From contig NZ_JOOE01000001.1 of the NCBI RefSeq assembly GCF_000712135.1, positions 124,001-188,000 of the forward strand: a DNA stretch of 64,000 nucleotides, in the 5' to 3' direction. This DNA comes from Sphingomonas sp. UNC305MFCol5.2 (GTDB lineage: Bacteria; Pseudomonadota; Alphaproteobacteria; Sphingomonadales; Sphingomonadaceae). The position numbers and the translations under genes were made by a program. The notes beneath the pieces were generated by a model. The model saw nothing but the letters and a program-made list of their open reading frames with translations. It did not search any database and had not been told where the DNA came from. This document shows positions 1 through 7,561 of the stretch, in pieces. How positions within the stretch are numbered: position 1 is the first letter of the stretch; every line of letters starts with the position of its first letter.

Positions 1-446
1 GCGTTCATCGCGACCCGAGTGTTGAACCTCTCGCGCCAGCCGACGATCATCCCGCGGCGAATGATCGGCTCGCGCTCGGGCTCGATCGACGCGGGCAGCG
101 CCGCCTCCATCTGGAGCTGGAGCCCGTGGCGCAGCGCGAGATCCCAGGCATGCGCGAAGCTGAAGGTCCAGCCGGGGCCGAACGCGGCGAGCTGATCGGG
201 CGGAAGCGGGACATCGACCAGCCGGTTGGCGGTGCACGCGGCGCGGGCGCGAAGGCCATAGGCCGAGCGCGCGCTCATCCCCACCGACGCCGCCGCGGCC
301 CGCACCACGCCGGTGCGCGCGAGCGCGGCGATGAATGCGACCTGCCGCTCCGCGGTCCAGCCGCTCGCGCGGGTGCGGGCGAGGGGGACGGGGGTGAAGC
401 GGAGGAGGAGGGCGGGGTCCTCCGGTGGTGGCTGCGACTCGAACAT
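1..446 (-). CDS. HTH-type hypothetical protein, partial (C-terminus off left edge)
   Basis: Reading leftwards from an ATG at 446, the frame stays open to the window edge, giving the first 148 codons of a longer protein. The N-terminus is proline-rich (MFESQPPPEDPALLLRFTPV). It is followed by a segment around residues 28-62 with the spacing of a helix-turn-helix (GWTAERQVAFIAALARTG, then a second helix with SVGMSARSAYGLR). Proteins with this N-terminal pattern are, from memory, common hypothetical proteins in sphingomonads. The codon use is high-GC and native, unlike the divergent gene that starts 76 bp away at 523. The target and function are unknown. It may be a chromosomal regulator next to an insertion point. 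Confidence 0.7.
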   Translation of the reverse strand, partial: MFESQPPPEDPALLLRFTPVPLARTRASGWTAERQVAFIAALARTGVVRAAAASVGMSARSAYGLRARAACTANRLVDVPLPPDQLAAFGPGWTFSFAHAWDLALRHGLQLQMEAALPASIEPEREPIIRRGMIVGWRERFNTRVAMN

Positions 447-522
447 ATAGAGAACATCGCATTTTTGAAGCTTGTAGGAAAGGGCTGGCTTGAGTCATAT
501 CGCAAAATAGGGGGTATACGAC

Positions 523-3500
523 TTGACTGGTTTCCGCTGGCTTCATTTAAGCGATCTTCACGTAGGCGTTGGCACCCAAGATTGGTTGTGGCCTCGGTTC
601 AAGACGAAGTTTTTAGACGACCTCTCGAGACTATTTGAGAGCACAGGTCCGTGGGACGCGGTACTTTTCTCCGGAGATTTGACGCAGCAAGCGCAAAGAG
701 AGGAATTTGATCGACTAGATCAAGTTCTGGAGGAGTTGTGGAATCGCTTCAGAGTTTTAGGGGCCTCTCCGACTCTCGTGACAGTTCCAGGGAATCACGA
801 TCTTGTTTGGCCGGCGCCGCTAGATGCGGTTATGCTCCAACCTTATTGGCAGGCTGAGGTATTGCGAAACGGGCTTTTCGATGGATCTGCATTTAAACAA
901 ACGAGCGTTATTGAAGCCGCGTTTGCAGCGTACCGCGACTGGCGCGCCCTCCAGATTAAAAGCGGTCGCCACGCGCTACCAATGAAGGATGGCGTCATGC
1001 CCGGCGACGCGAGTTATCGAATTGCGTTCGATGCTGGGCACGTTGGCATTGTCGCCCTGAATTCCACTTGGCTTCACCTCGCCAAGGGCAACTTTCAAGG
1101 CTCTCTTGCGGTTGATGTGCGTCAGTTGCTTGCAGTTACGGATCAAGATGCAGATGAATGGTGCAATCAGAACGACGGCAATTTACTGATGACGCACCAC
1201 CCAACAGATTGGCTACATCCAGAGGCTCGCGATCATTGGAGAAGTGACATAAACCCTCCAGGTCGATTTGATCTTCATCTGTTCGGTCATATGCACGAAC
1301 AGGATTTTGCAACGGTTTCCCGTGGGGGCGGAGGAGAGAGCCGGAACGCTCAGGCTTCGGCGCTGTTCGGTTTAGAATATCTTTCAGACAGGAATACTCA
1401 ACGAATCCAAGGCTATTCGGCTAATTGTCTACTCAACAAGGGTAACGACCGCGAAATTACCGTCTGGCCACGGGTGCTGACTAAACTTAGAGATGGCAGT
1501 CAGGATCTCACGCCTGATATCGCACTCGGTCTAAAAGATGGCGTGTCCTTTACGAAGCGCTATCCGCGCACCGATGCCAATGAGAAATCGGCCAGTACCT
1601 CGATTAACGAAAGCACGCCTTCGGTAACGCTAGAGCGGTCCGCAGCGAATATTGCGAGTGAATTGGAAAAGATCAGATATTTCATTTCGAATGAACCCGC
1701 TCATAGATCTGTGCGACGGCTAGAACTCCATCGAGTGGCCGGTGCACTGGAGCATACTCGCATCGCTTGGATTGCGGCTGATTGGGGTATGGGTGAAGAT
1801 GGATTTCTGTCGGCGGTCCAGGCTCATTTCAACGAAATTGGTATGAAGACTTACCGCTTTGATTTATCAGAATACCAAACTCGCGAACAGTTTCTCAATG
1901 ATTCCCAAACACGCTTCGGTGCAAGTTTTGAAACGCTTTGCGAGAACATTTCAACGGTCGGCCCTTCCTATGTTCTATTCAACGATGTTCCTGTTGGTCG
2001 TTCCACAGCGCCAGGCGAGATGCCGGTCGAACACGATATCGAAGCGCTAGCTAAAATCCTTACGGAGTTTGCGAGCGGCACGAAGGTGTTGCTTCGAGCG
2101 CAACGGCCCCCGCGCAATGGGCCCCAGTTTGTGGTTGCGGAGCTTAAGGCGCTCGATGAGGCAGACGTCGCAATCTACCTACGCGACAGCGATCAGGCAG
2201 GCGACGCGCTGAGCAAGCCGGAGAAGGTCAGTCAGATTTTTCGTCTCACGGACGGCGTCCCGTCCCGAATAGACAACGCTCTGCGCGAATTGGAGGTGAC
2301 CTCACTAGACGATCTGCTCAGCGCTAACAGTGATCTTGGCTCAACGGCGCTGACAGTTTTAGCGCCGCAAGCACTTGTTAGCGCCGTCGGGGAACTCGAG
2401 GCTTCAGCCGACTTGGCGGAACAACGAGCATTTGATTTGCTGAAGGCAATCGCTGCTTTGCCCGCAGGTGAACAACTGTCTCAAATCGCTCGACTGAATG
2501 GTCCAATACCCTTTCGGCCTGCTCATGCGATCGATCTTACCAGTCGCGCCCTGCTTGACAGTGCCCCACTTATGGCCCTTGGCGCGGAAGAGAATGCAAC
2601 CTCAAAGGCGCTCGTCGTGCCCCGACCGGTCCGGGAATACGTTCGTAGCCGACTTAGCGAGGCTGAAGTACGGTCTCTCGATCGGAAATTGCTGACGCTG
2701 TATTTTGGTGAAGGTTGGAATAAAGGAAAAATTTCTGGCTCACGAGCGGGAAGATGCGCAAGCAACTCCTTGTGCCCAATGCACGAAATAGTAAATGCTA
2801 ACACTCTGATTGTTCGATATCTCAGGCGTGCGGTAGAGGATGAATCGTCGGATAATATTGATACCGCAGTTGCCCTTGCCTCTGCATTTATTGAATGCTT
2901 AAGCAATGGTAGTCATTATAGGGGCGCACTTTCCCTATGCGATGATGCAATGCATCTTATCCCAAAAGAAAATCGCGAACGCCAATTAACAATACTTCAG
3001 TATGAAAGGGCGCGCGCTCTGCGCATGACGAACAATTTGGAGGAGGTCCGCGATGCACTCGAGGCGCTTGATTATAATTATCTATCTCAATATCAGCGCC
3101 AGAGCGCCAAGCTGAATCTGGCCCTTGCATACAGGTCGCTTAGCAAAGCAGACGACGCAAAGCGTGTCGCGCGCGATTGTATTGCAATAGATCGGAAATC
3201 CGCACTTGCGCTCCAAGCCGAATCGATTGTGGCAACCCAGATCGCTGATTCCAACGCGCGAGTTGCGAAGCTTACAGCCCTGAGAGCCAAAAGTGATCGT
3301 CAAAAATCTGCAATAACAACAAATAACATTGCACTTAACCTATCTGACGAAGCTGAAAATCGCCAAGATTTCGAAGAAGCTCGGCGTCTTTTGCGTGAGG
3401 TGGTGGATCGTGCGCGCCGTGAGGGGGATTTCTACAATGGAGCGCGGGCCATTGCGAATTTGGCGAAGCTCCATCCACTAGATGCGCCATTTGCCGCAGC

Positions 3501-3822
3501 AGACAAAATTCGCCTTATCGATGCCTATCATTTCGCACACAACGAGCGCCGGGGGGTGTTATTTGACCAATGCCACGAAGCGCTTTGGAACGTTTTCGAA
3601 AGGGAACAAGACATTGGTAACTTGCTCAGCTTGTTTCGCCATAGCTCGTTTATTTGGAGAATTAACGGCCGTGAGAAACGAGAGATCCAGTATATAGAGC
3701 GACTGCGAGCACTCAGAGGTAGAATGCTCCAGCCTTCTCGCGATCGGGAATATTTCTACGTCCGAGTGACCATTATTCTTGGGATCCAGCCCGGAGGAGA
3801 GGCGCGGGTGCTGCCAAACTAG
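523..3822 (+). CDS. Metallophosphoesterase fused to a STAND-like (inactive P-loop) domain and TPR-like tail; candidate defence effector
   Basis: The product has 1099 residues. The start is TTG, because a stop lies just upstream in frame; AGGGGG at 509-514 is a well-spaced ribosome site. Residues 1-320 form a calcineurin-like phosphoesterase with a complete dinuclear metal set: D11/H13 (SDLH), D52 (SGDL), N91/H92 (GNHD), H225/H226 (THHP) and H256/H258 (GHMH). After a polar linker, residues 370-700 resemble a STAND/AAA-type NTPase, but the P-loop position reads WGMGEDG (421-427) with no GK[ST], so it is probably inactive. A hydrophobic strand ending in FND follows as a Walker B-like element. 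Residues 760-1060 are helical and TPR-like (ALRMTNN, LALAYRSLSKADDAK). The gene is clearly less GC-rich than its neighbours, suggesting transfer. Nuclease-or-phosphatase plus inactive STAND plus repeats is an architecture known from bacterial conflict systems. The antiphage role is inferred, and the substrate is unknown. Confidence 0.85.
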   Translation: MTGFRWLHLSDLHVGVGTQDWLWPRFKTKFLDDLSRLFESTGPWDAVLFSGDLTQQAQREEFDRLDQVLEELWNRFRVLGASPTLVTVPGNHDLVWPAPLDAVMLQPYWQAEVLRNGLFDGSAFKQTSVIEAAFAAYRDWRALQIKSGRHALPMKDGVMPGDASYRIAFDAGHVGIVALNSTWLHLAKGNFQGSLAVDVRQLLAVTDQDADEWCNQNDGNLLMTHHPTDWLHPEARDHWRSDINPPGRFDLHLFGHMHEQDFATVSRGGGGESRNAQASALFGLEYLSDRNTQRIQGYSANCLLNKGNDREITVWPRVLTKLRDGSQDLTPDIALGLKDGVSFTKRYPRTDANEKSASTSINESTPSVTLERSAANIASELEKIRYFISNEPAHRSVRRLELHRVAGALEHTRIAWIAADWGMGEDGFLSAVQAHFNEIGMKTYRFDLSEYQTREQFLNDSQTRFGASFETLCENISTVGPSYVLFNDVPVGRSTAPGEMPVEHDIEALAKILTEFASGTKVLLRAQRPPRNGPQFVVAELKALDEADVAIYLRDSDQAGDALSKPEKVSQIFRLTDGVPSRIDNALRELEVTSLDDLLSANSDLGSTALTVLAPQALVSAVGELEASADLAEQRAFDLLKAIAALPAGEQLSQIARLNGPIPFRPAHAIDLTSRALLDSAPLMALGAEENATSKALVVPRPVREYVRSRLSEAEVRSLDRKLLTLYFGEGWNKGKISGSRAGRCASNSLCPMHEIVNANTLIVRYLRRAVEDESSDNIDTAVALASAFIECLSNGSHYRGALSLCDDAMHLIPKENRERQLTILQYERARALRMTNNLEEVRDALEALDYNYLSQYQRQSAKLNLALAYRSLSKADDAKRVARDCIAIDRKSALALQAESIVATQIADSNARVAKLTALRAKSDRQKSAITTNNIALNLSDEAENRQDFEEARRLLREVVDRARREGDFYNGARAIANLAKLHPLDAPFAAADKIRLIDAYHFAHNERRGVLFDQCHEALWNVFEREQDIGNLLSLFRHSSFIWRINGREKREIQYIERLRALRGRMLQPSRDREYFYVRVTIILGIQPGGEARVLPN

Positions 3823-3903
3823 AGCGATGGGCATGCAGCTTAGAAAGAGTGACCGCCCTTAGCTCCGGATCATGGTCATGCGTTCGCCGCCACATATGTC
3901 CAT

Positions 3904-5487
3904 CTAAGCCGCCTTCCTTCGCTCCGCCATCTCCGCATTCAGCATCTCCGCCAGCAGGAATGCCAGTTCCAGCGACTGCCCCGCGTTCAGCCGCGGGTCG
4001 CAGTGCGTGTGGTAGCGGTCGGCGAGCGACTGCTCGGTGACGTCGATCGCGCCGCCGGTGCATTCGGTGACGTTCTGGCCGGTCATCTCGGCGTGGATGC
4101 CGCCGGCGAAGGTGCCCTCGGCGCGGTGGACGGCGAAGAAGCCGCGGACTTCGGCGAGGATGCGCTCGAAGGGGCGGGTCTTGTAGCCGTTGGCGGCCTT
4201 GACGACGTTGCCGTGCATCGGGTCGCAGCTCCACACCACCGGATGCCCCTCGCGCTTGACCGCGCGGACGAGGGCGGGGAGGCCCTTCTCGATCTTGTCG
4301 TGGCCGTAGCGGGTGATGAGGGTCATGCGGCCGGGGACGCGCGCGGGGTTGAGCGTGTCGAGCAGGCGGAGCAGGGCGTCGGGCTCTAGGCTGGGGCCGC
4401 ACTTCATCCCGATCGGATTGCCGATGCCGCGCAGGAACTCGACATGCGCGCTGCCCTCGAAACGGGTGCGGTCGCCGATCCACAGGAAATGCGCGCTGGT
4501 ATCGTACCAGTCGCCGGTGAGGCTGTCCTGCCGAGTGAGCGCCTGCTCATAGGGGAGGAGCAAAGCCTCGTGGCTGGTGTAGAATTGGGTGCCCTTCAAT
4601 TGGGGGACGGTGTCGGGGTTGATCCCGCACGCCTCCATGAAATCGAGCGACTCGCCGATGCGGTCCGCCACGTCGGCGAACTTCTTCGACCAGGGGCTGC
4701 GGCCCATGAAGTCGAGCGTCCATTTGTGGACCTGGTGGAGATTGGCATAGCCGCCGGTGGCGAAGGCGCGCAGCAGGTTGAGCGTCGCGGCGGACTGGCT
4801 GTAGCCCTGCACCATGCGCTGCGGATCGGGGATCCGGGCGGCGGGGGTGAAGGCGATGTCGTTGACGTTGTCGCCGCGGTAGCTGGGGAGCTCGACGCCG
4901 TCGATCGTCTCGGTATCGGCGCTGCGCGGCTTGGCGAACTGGCCGGCCATGCGGCCGAGCTTCACCGTGGGAAGCTTCGACGCGAAGGTGAGGACCACCG
5001 CCATCTGGAGGATGACGCGGAAGGTGTCGCGGATGTTGTTCGGGTGGAACTCGGCGAAGCTCTCGGCACAGTCGCCGCCCTGGAGCAGGAAGGCCTCGCC
5101 GCGCGAGACGCGGGCGAGCTCGGTGGTGAGCTCGCGCGCCTCGCCGGCGAAGACGAGCGGAGGATAGTTGGCGAGCTGCGTCGTGGCGGCGTCCAGCGCA
5201 GCCTTGTCGGGGTAATTGGGGAGCTGGCGGGCCTCGGCCTGGGTCCAGCTGTCGGGGGTCCAGCCCATGGGTTGCTCCAGGTTGCGGACATGGACGTACC
5301 AGTCCTGGTGGTGGGCGATGCCGTTGGCGGCGATCTGGTTGAGCACGGCGGCGGAGGCGCGCTTGCCGTCCTCCTCCCAGCCCTGGACTGTGGAGCCAGG
5401 GGTGTCGAACCAGGCGCCGAAAGCGGCGCGGGAAAGGGCGCGTTCCTCACGGAAGCGGCGGATCTTGGAACCTGCGAGCGTCGTCAT
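3904..5487 (-). CDS. aroG: Class II 3-deoxy-7-phosphoheptulonate (DAHP) synthase with N-terminal HTH domain
   Basis: This enzyme catalyses the first step of the shikimate pathway, condensing phosphoenolpyruvate with erythrose 4-phosphate. The frame encodes 527 residues. Residues 74-527 match a full-length class II DAHP synthase, beginning MGWTPDSW and containing the metal-binding cysteine in GGDCAES (C140), [17 protein letters not shown] and [15 protein letters not shown]. Residues 5-65 are an XRE-like helix-turn-helix ([18 protein letters not shown], then [11 protein letters not shown]). No stop separates the two parts, so this is an HTH-enzyme fusion of 527 residues or a 454-residue enzyme made from the internal ATG at 5268, which has its own GGAG. 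Two 17-bp palindromes lie directly upstream. Autoregulation is inferred. A frame fusion caused by sequence error cannot be excluded. Confidence 0.93.
   Translation of the reverse strand: MTTLAGSKIRRFREERALSRAAFGAWFDTPGSTVQGWEEDGKRASAAVLNQIAANGIAHHQDWYVHVRNLEQPMGWTPDSWTQAEARQLPNYPDKAALDAATTQLANYPPLVFAGEARELTTELARVSRGEAFLLQGGDCAESFAEFHPNNIRDTFRVILQMAVVLTFASKLPTVKLGRMAGQFAKPRSADTETIDGVELPSYRGDNVNDIAFTPAARIPDPQRMVQGYSQSAATLNLLRAFATGGYANLHQVHKWTLDFMGRSPWSKKFADVADRIGESLDFMEACGINPDTVPQLKGTQFYTSHEALLLPYEQALTRQDSLTGDWYDTSAHFLWIGDRTRFEGSAHVEFLRGIGNPIGMKCGPSLEPDALLRLLDTLNPARVPGRMTLITRYGHDKIEKGLPALVRAVKREGHPVVWSCDPMHGNVVKAANGYKTRPFERILAEVRGFFAVHRAEGTFAGGIHAEMTGQNVTECTGGAIDVTEQSLADRYHTHCDPRLNAGQSLELAFLLAEMLNAEMAERRKAA
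5275..5278 (-). promoter_or_regulatory. Internal Shine-Dalgarno (GGAG) for a shorter DAHP synthase
   Basis: GGAG on the minus strand lies 6 bases ahead of an in-frame ATG at 5268. That ATG is where class II DAHP synthases normally begin (MGWTPDSW). The annotated long start at 5487 has only a distant AAGG. Both starts may be used, or the internal one may be the main start for the enzyme. Confidence 0.5.
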
Positions 5488-5499
5488 GATGCGGGTGCC

Positions 5500-5516
5500 T
5501 TACCCCCATGGGGTAA
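5500..5516. promoter_or_regulatory. Palindromic operator candidate 1 (TTACCCC-N3-GGGGTAA)
   Basis: This is a perfect 7+3+7 inverted repeat, 12 bases upstream of the start codon of the HTH-DAHP synthase. It matches the second palindrome at 5536-5552 in length and outer arms. The proximity to an HTH gene suggests an autoregulatory operator. This is inference from position and symmetry. Confidence 0.6.
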
Positions 5517-5535
5517 ATGATGGCAAGCGGGAAAA

Positions 5536-5552
5536 TTACCCGGGCGGGGTAA
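5536..5552. promoter_or_regulatory. Palindromic operator candidate 2 (TTACCC-N5-GGGTAA)
   Basis: This is a 6+5+6 inverted repeat of the same 17-bp overall length as the copy at 5500-5516, centred 36 bp away. Both sit in the 124-bp divergent region between the HTH-DAHP synthase and the 107-residue gene at 5612. One regulator could therefore control both directions. Confidence 0.6.
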
Positions 5553-5611
5553 AGTTTGGCGGCCCGGACCGAAGTGCGCGGCCTTGCGTTGATGCCGCGA
5601 AGGAGACGGCC

Positions 5612-5935
5612 ATGGACGGCGTGCACGCTATCGACGACGAACTCGACCGCGAGTTCATGCTCGACGAGGAAGCCGAGCAGGAGAAGGGCGATTCCGAATA
5701 TGTCGCCGATCCGCGTGCGCTTTTCGGATCGGAAGCGGCGCGGGCGATGCTGGTGGTGCTGACGCGGCGGCTGGGGCCGGACTTCGCGCGCGCGGTGAGC
5801 GACGAGATGGCGTCGCGGACCTTCTCCTACCAGGCGGGCTGCCCCGACGACCGCAGCGACGGCAAGGCGATGGAGTATCTGCTCCGGGACGCGTTCTGGG
5901 ACAAATTGTTCGCGATGACGAAGCCGGCTCAATAG
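5612..5935 (+). CDS. Conserved hypothetical protein, 107 aa, acidic
   Basis: A 107-residue soluble protein starts at an ATG preceded by AGGAG at 5601-5605 with 6-base spacing. The N-terminal third is very acidic (DDELDREFMLDEEAEQEK) and is followed by a compact helical region (ARAMLVVLTRRLGPDFARAV). There is no signal peptide or membrane segment, and I recognise no motif. It is transcribed divergently from the HTH-DAHP synthase and shares its palindrome-bearing upstream region. This may link its expression to aromatic amino-acid supply. Function unknown. Confidence 0.75.
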   Translation: MDGVHAIDDELDREFMLDEEAEQEKGDSEYVADPRALFGSEAARAMLVVLTRRLGPDFARAVSDEMASRTFSYQAGCPDDRSDGKAMEYLLRDAFWDKLFAMTKPAQ

Positions 5936-5955
5936 CCGGCGGTGGCGAAGCCGGG

Positions 5956-6891
5956 TCAGTAGCCGGCGGCGAGATCGACTTCGTTCTGGAGCGGACGGCC
6001 TTCGAGGAAGGCGCGGAGGTTCTCGACGAAGAGATTGGCGGCGCGGACGAACATGCGCGTCTGGCTGCGGCCCGAGAGGTGCATCGAGAGGATGATGTTG
6101 GGCGTGCTCCACAAGGGATGCTCGGGCGGTAGCGGCTCGGGCGTGACGGTGTCGAGGAACGCGCCGGCGATGCGGCGCTTGGTGACCGCCTCGATCAGGG
6201 CGTCCTGATCGACCAGCTCGCCGCGGCCGACATTGATGATCCACGCCGAGGGCTTCATCGCCTTGAGCTCGTCCTCGCCGATCATCGCGCGGCTCTCCGG
6301 CGTCGCGGGGGCGGCGAGGAAAACCCAGTCGAACTCGCCCAGGCGATCGCGCCATGCGTCGGGCTGGATCGTGCCGGGAGCGCCGGTGCGGGTGACGCCG
6401 GTGACGGTGACGCCGAAGCCGGCGAGGCGCTCGCCGATGAGGCGGCCGATCGTGCCGTAGCCGATGACCAGCGCGTTGGTCTCGAACAGCTCGAGCTTGC
6501 CGGGCGCGTCGAACGGCCATTCGCGCGTGTCGGCGATGCGGACGACTTGGTCGTAACGCTTGGCGGCGACGAGCGCGCCCATCACGGCATATTCGGCGAC
6601 GGTGTGCGCGTTGACGCCGCTGCCGTTGGTGACGCGGGTGCCGCGCGCGAGGAGCTGCGCCTTGTCGAGCCGATCCAGCCCCGCATAGATGGTCGACAGC
6701 CATTTGAGCTTGCGCCCCGCAGCGACGGCGCGGGCCCATTCGGGCGGCTTGTTGATGTCGACCCAGCCGATATCGGCATCGGCGACCATCTCCGCGGCTT
6801 CGTCGGCGGAGGCGAACCAGTGCACGTCCAGCCCCGCGGGAAGCCGCGGCTCGATCAGCGGCCGGGCAAGCGCGGGGAGGACGACCTTCAT
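5956..6891 (-). CDS. D-isomer-specific 2-hydroxyacid dehydrogenase
   Basis: This 311-residue cytoplasmic NAD(P)-dependent oxidoreductase is expected to interconvert a 2-oxoacid and its D-2-hydroxyacid. The Rossmann fingerprint VIGYGTIG lies near residues 141-148. The catalytic arginine is in NVGRGELVDQDAL, the glutamate in VTPEPLPPEHPLW, and the histidine in LSMHLSG near the C-terminus. The length is typical of the family. The substrate cannot be told from sequence. Its ATG overlaps by one base the stop of the TM2 protein upstream, so the two are probably translationally coupled. Confidence 0.9.
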   Translation of the reverse strand: MKVVLPALARPLIEPRLPAGLDVHWFASADEAAEMVADADIGWVDINKPPEWARAVAAGRKLKWLSTIYAGLDRLDKAQLLARGTRVTNGSGVNAHTVAEYAVMGALVAAKRYDQVVRIADTREWPFDAPGKLELFETNALVIGYGTIGRLIGERLAGFGVTVTGVTRTGAPGTIQPDAWRDRLGEFDWVFLAAPATPESRAMIGEDELKAMKPSAWIINVGRGELVDQDALIEAVTKRRIAGAFLDTVTPEPLPPEHPLWSTPNIILSMHLSGRSQTRMFVRAANLFVENLRAFLEGRPLQNEVDLAAGY

Positions 6892-7343
6892 CAGGCGAAG
6901 CGGCGGGCGTAGCGGTGGTCGAACTCGGCGTCGGACATGATCAGATAGCGGACGGTGTCGATGAACGCCCAGACGCTGGTGACGAGCAGGCCGACGATGG
7001 TCGCCGAAATGACGATCATCAACACCGCGCTGCCGTTCCGGCCGAGGTAGAAGCGATGGATGCCGAGCACGCCGAAGAAGAAAGCGAGCAAGGCGGCGAC
7101 ATATTTGTTGCGGTCGTTGGACGGCGCCTGGCGGGCCGCGCCGACCGAGGCGGTGTCCGAATCGGGCAGGCGGAAGATGCGCAGCGCGCGCGTCCCCTCG
7201 ATCGCGAAATCGATCCGCGCGCCCACGGCCGGGCCCCTGGCGTCGCTCCAGTCGTCCGGCCTGAACGTGTAGCGATGGCCGTCCTCGCCCGAAATCTGGC
7301 CCTCCCCGCTGGTGCGATCGACGCCGAGTACCTGTCCCCGCAT
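6891..7343 (-). CDS. TM2 domain membrane protein with N-terminal cold-shock-like domain
   Basis: The product has 150 residues. Residues 1-60 look like a small OB/cold-shock-type domain (GQVLGVDRTSGEGQISGEDG, then VGARIDFAIEG). Residues 75-140 form a TM2 domain: a hydrophobic helix (YVAALLAFFFGVLGIHRFYLG), then VLMIVISATIVGLLVTSVW and the closing aromatic segment. TM2 proteins are small inner-membrane proteins of unknown biochemical role. The combination with a nucleic-acid-binding-like fold is seen in other bacterial TM2 proteins but its function is unclear. It is the first gene of a pair with the 2-hydroxyacid dehydrogenase. Confidence 0.85.
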   Translation of the reverse strand: MRGQVLGVDRTSGEGQISGEDGHRYTFRPDDWSDARGPAVGARIDFAIEGTRALRIFRLPDSDTASVGAARQAPSNDRNKYVAALLAFFFGVLGIHRFYLGRNGSAVLMIVISATIVGLLVTSVWAFIDTVRYLIMSDAEFDHRYARRFA

Positions 7344-7427
7344 TTTACTACCCCGTGTTGATCTGCCGCTTTTGGCGAAGGCGGGGGTGGGAACGCAAGG
7401 GGGTGGGCGTCTCTTTTCCGTATAACC

Positions 7428-7540
7428 CCGTCACCCCCGCGAAAGCGGGGGCCCATCTCCTGCACATCCCGCATACGACACAGCCGTGATTACCCGTGGC
7501 CTCTCCCCGAGATGGGCCCCCGCTTTCGCGGGGGTGACGG
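7428..7540. repeat. Paired palindromic repeat (32-bp perfect inverted arms)
   Basis: Arms at 7428-7459 and 7509-7540 are perfect reverse complements over 32 bases. Each arm is itself a hairpin (CCCCCGCGAAAGCGGGGG core). This is the common sphingomonad intergenic REP/BIME layout. It separates the TM2 operon from cysS; both are on the minus strand, so it lies downstream of cysS and may protect the transcript end or terminate transcription. Confidence 0.85.
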
Positions 7541-7561
7541 TAAGGAGGAGAGGGGGAGGAA

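Noticed and set aside
1..3903. Prophage or integrative element carrying the phosphoesterase gene
   Set aside because: No integrase, phage structural gene, attachment repeat or tRNA target was seen around it. Only the base composition suggests transfer, and the left side is cut off.
4444..5520. Long open frame on the plus strand opposite the DAHP synthase (about 358 codons)
   Set aside because: It is the antisense shadow of a strongly supported enzyme. High GC removes stops, and the product has no recognisable domain and a biased Ala/Gly/Glu/Val composition.
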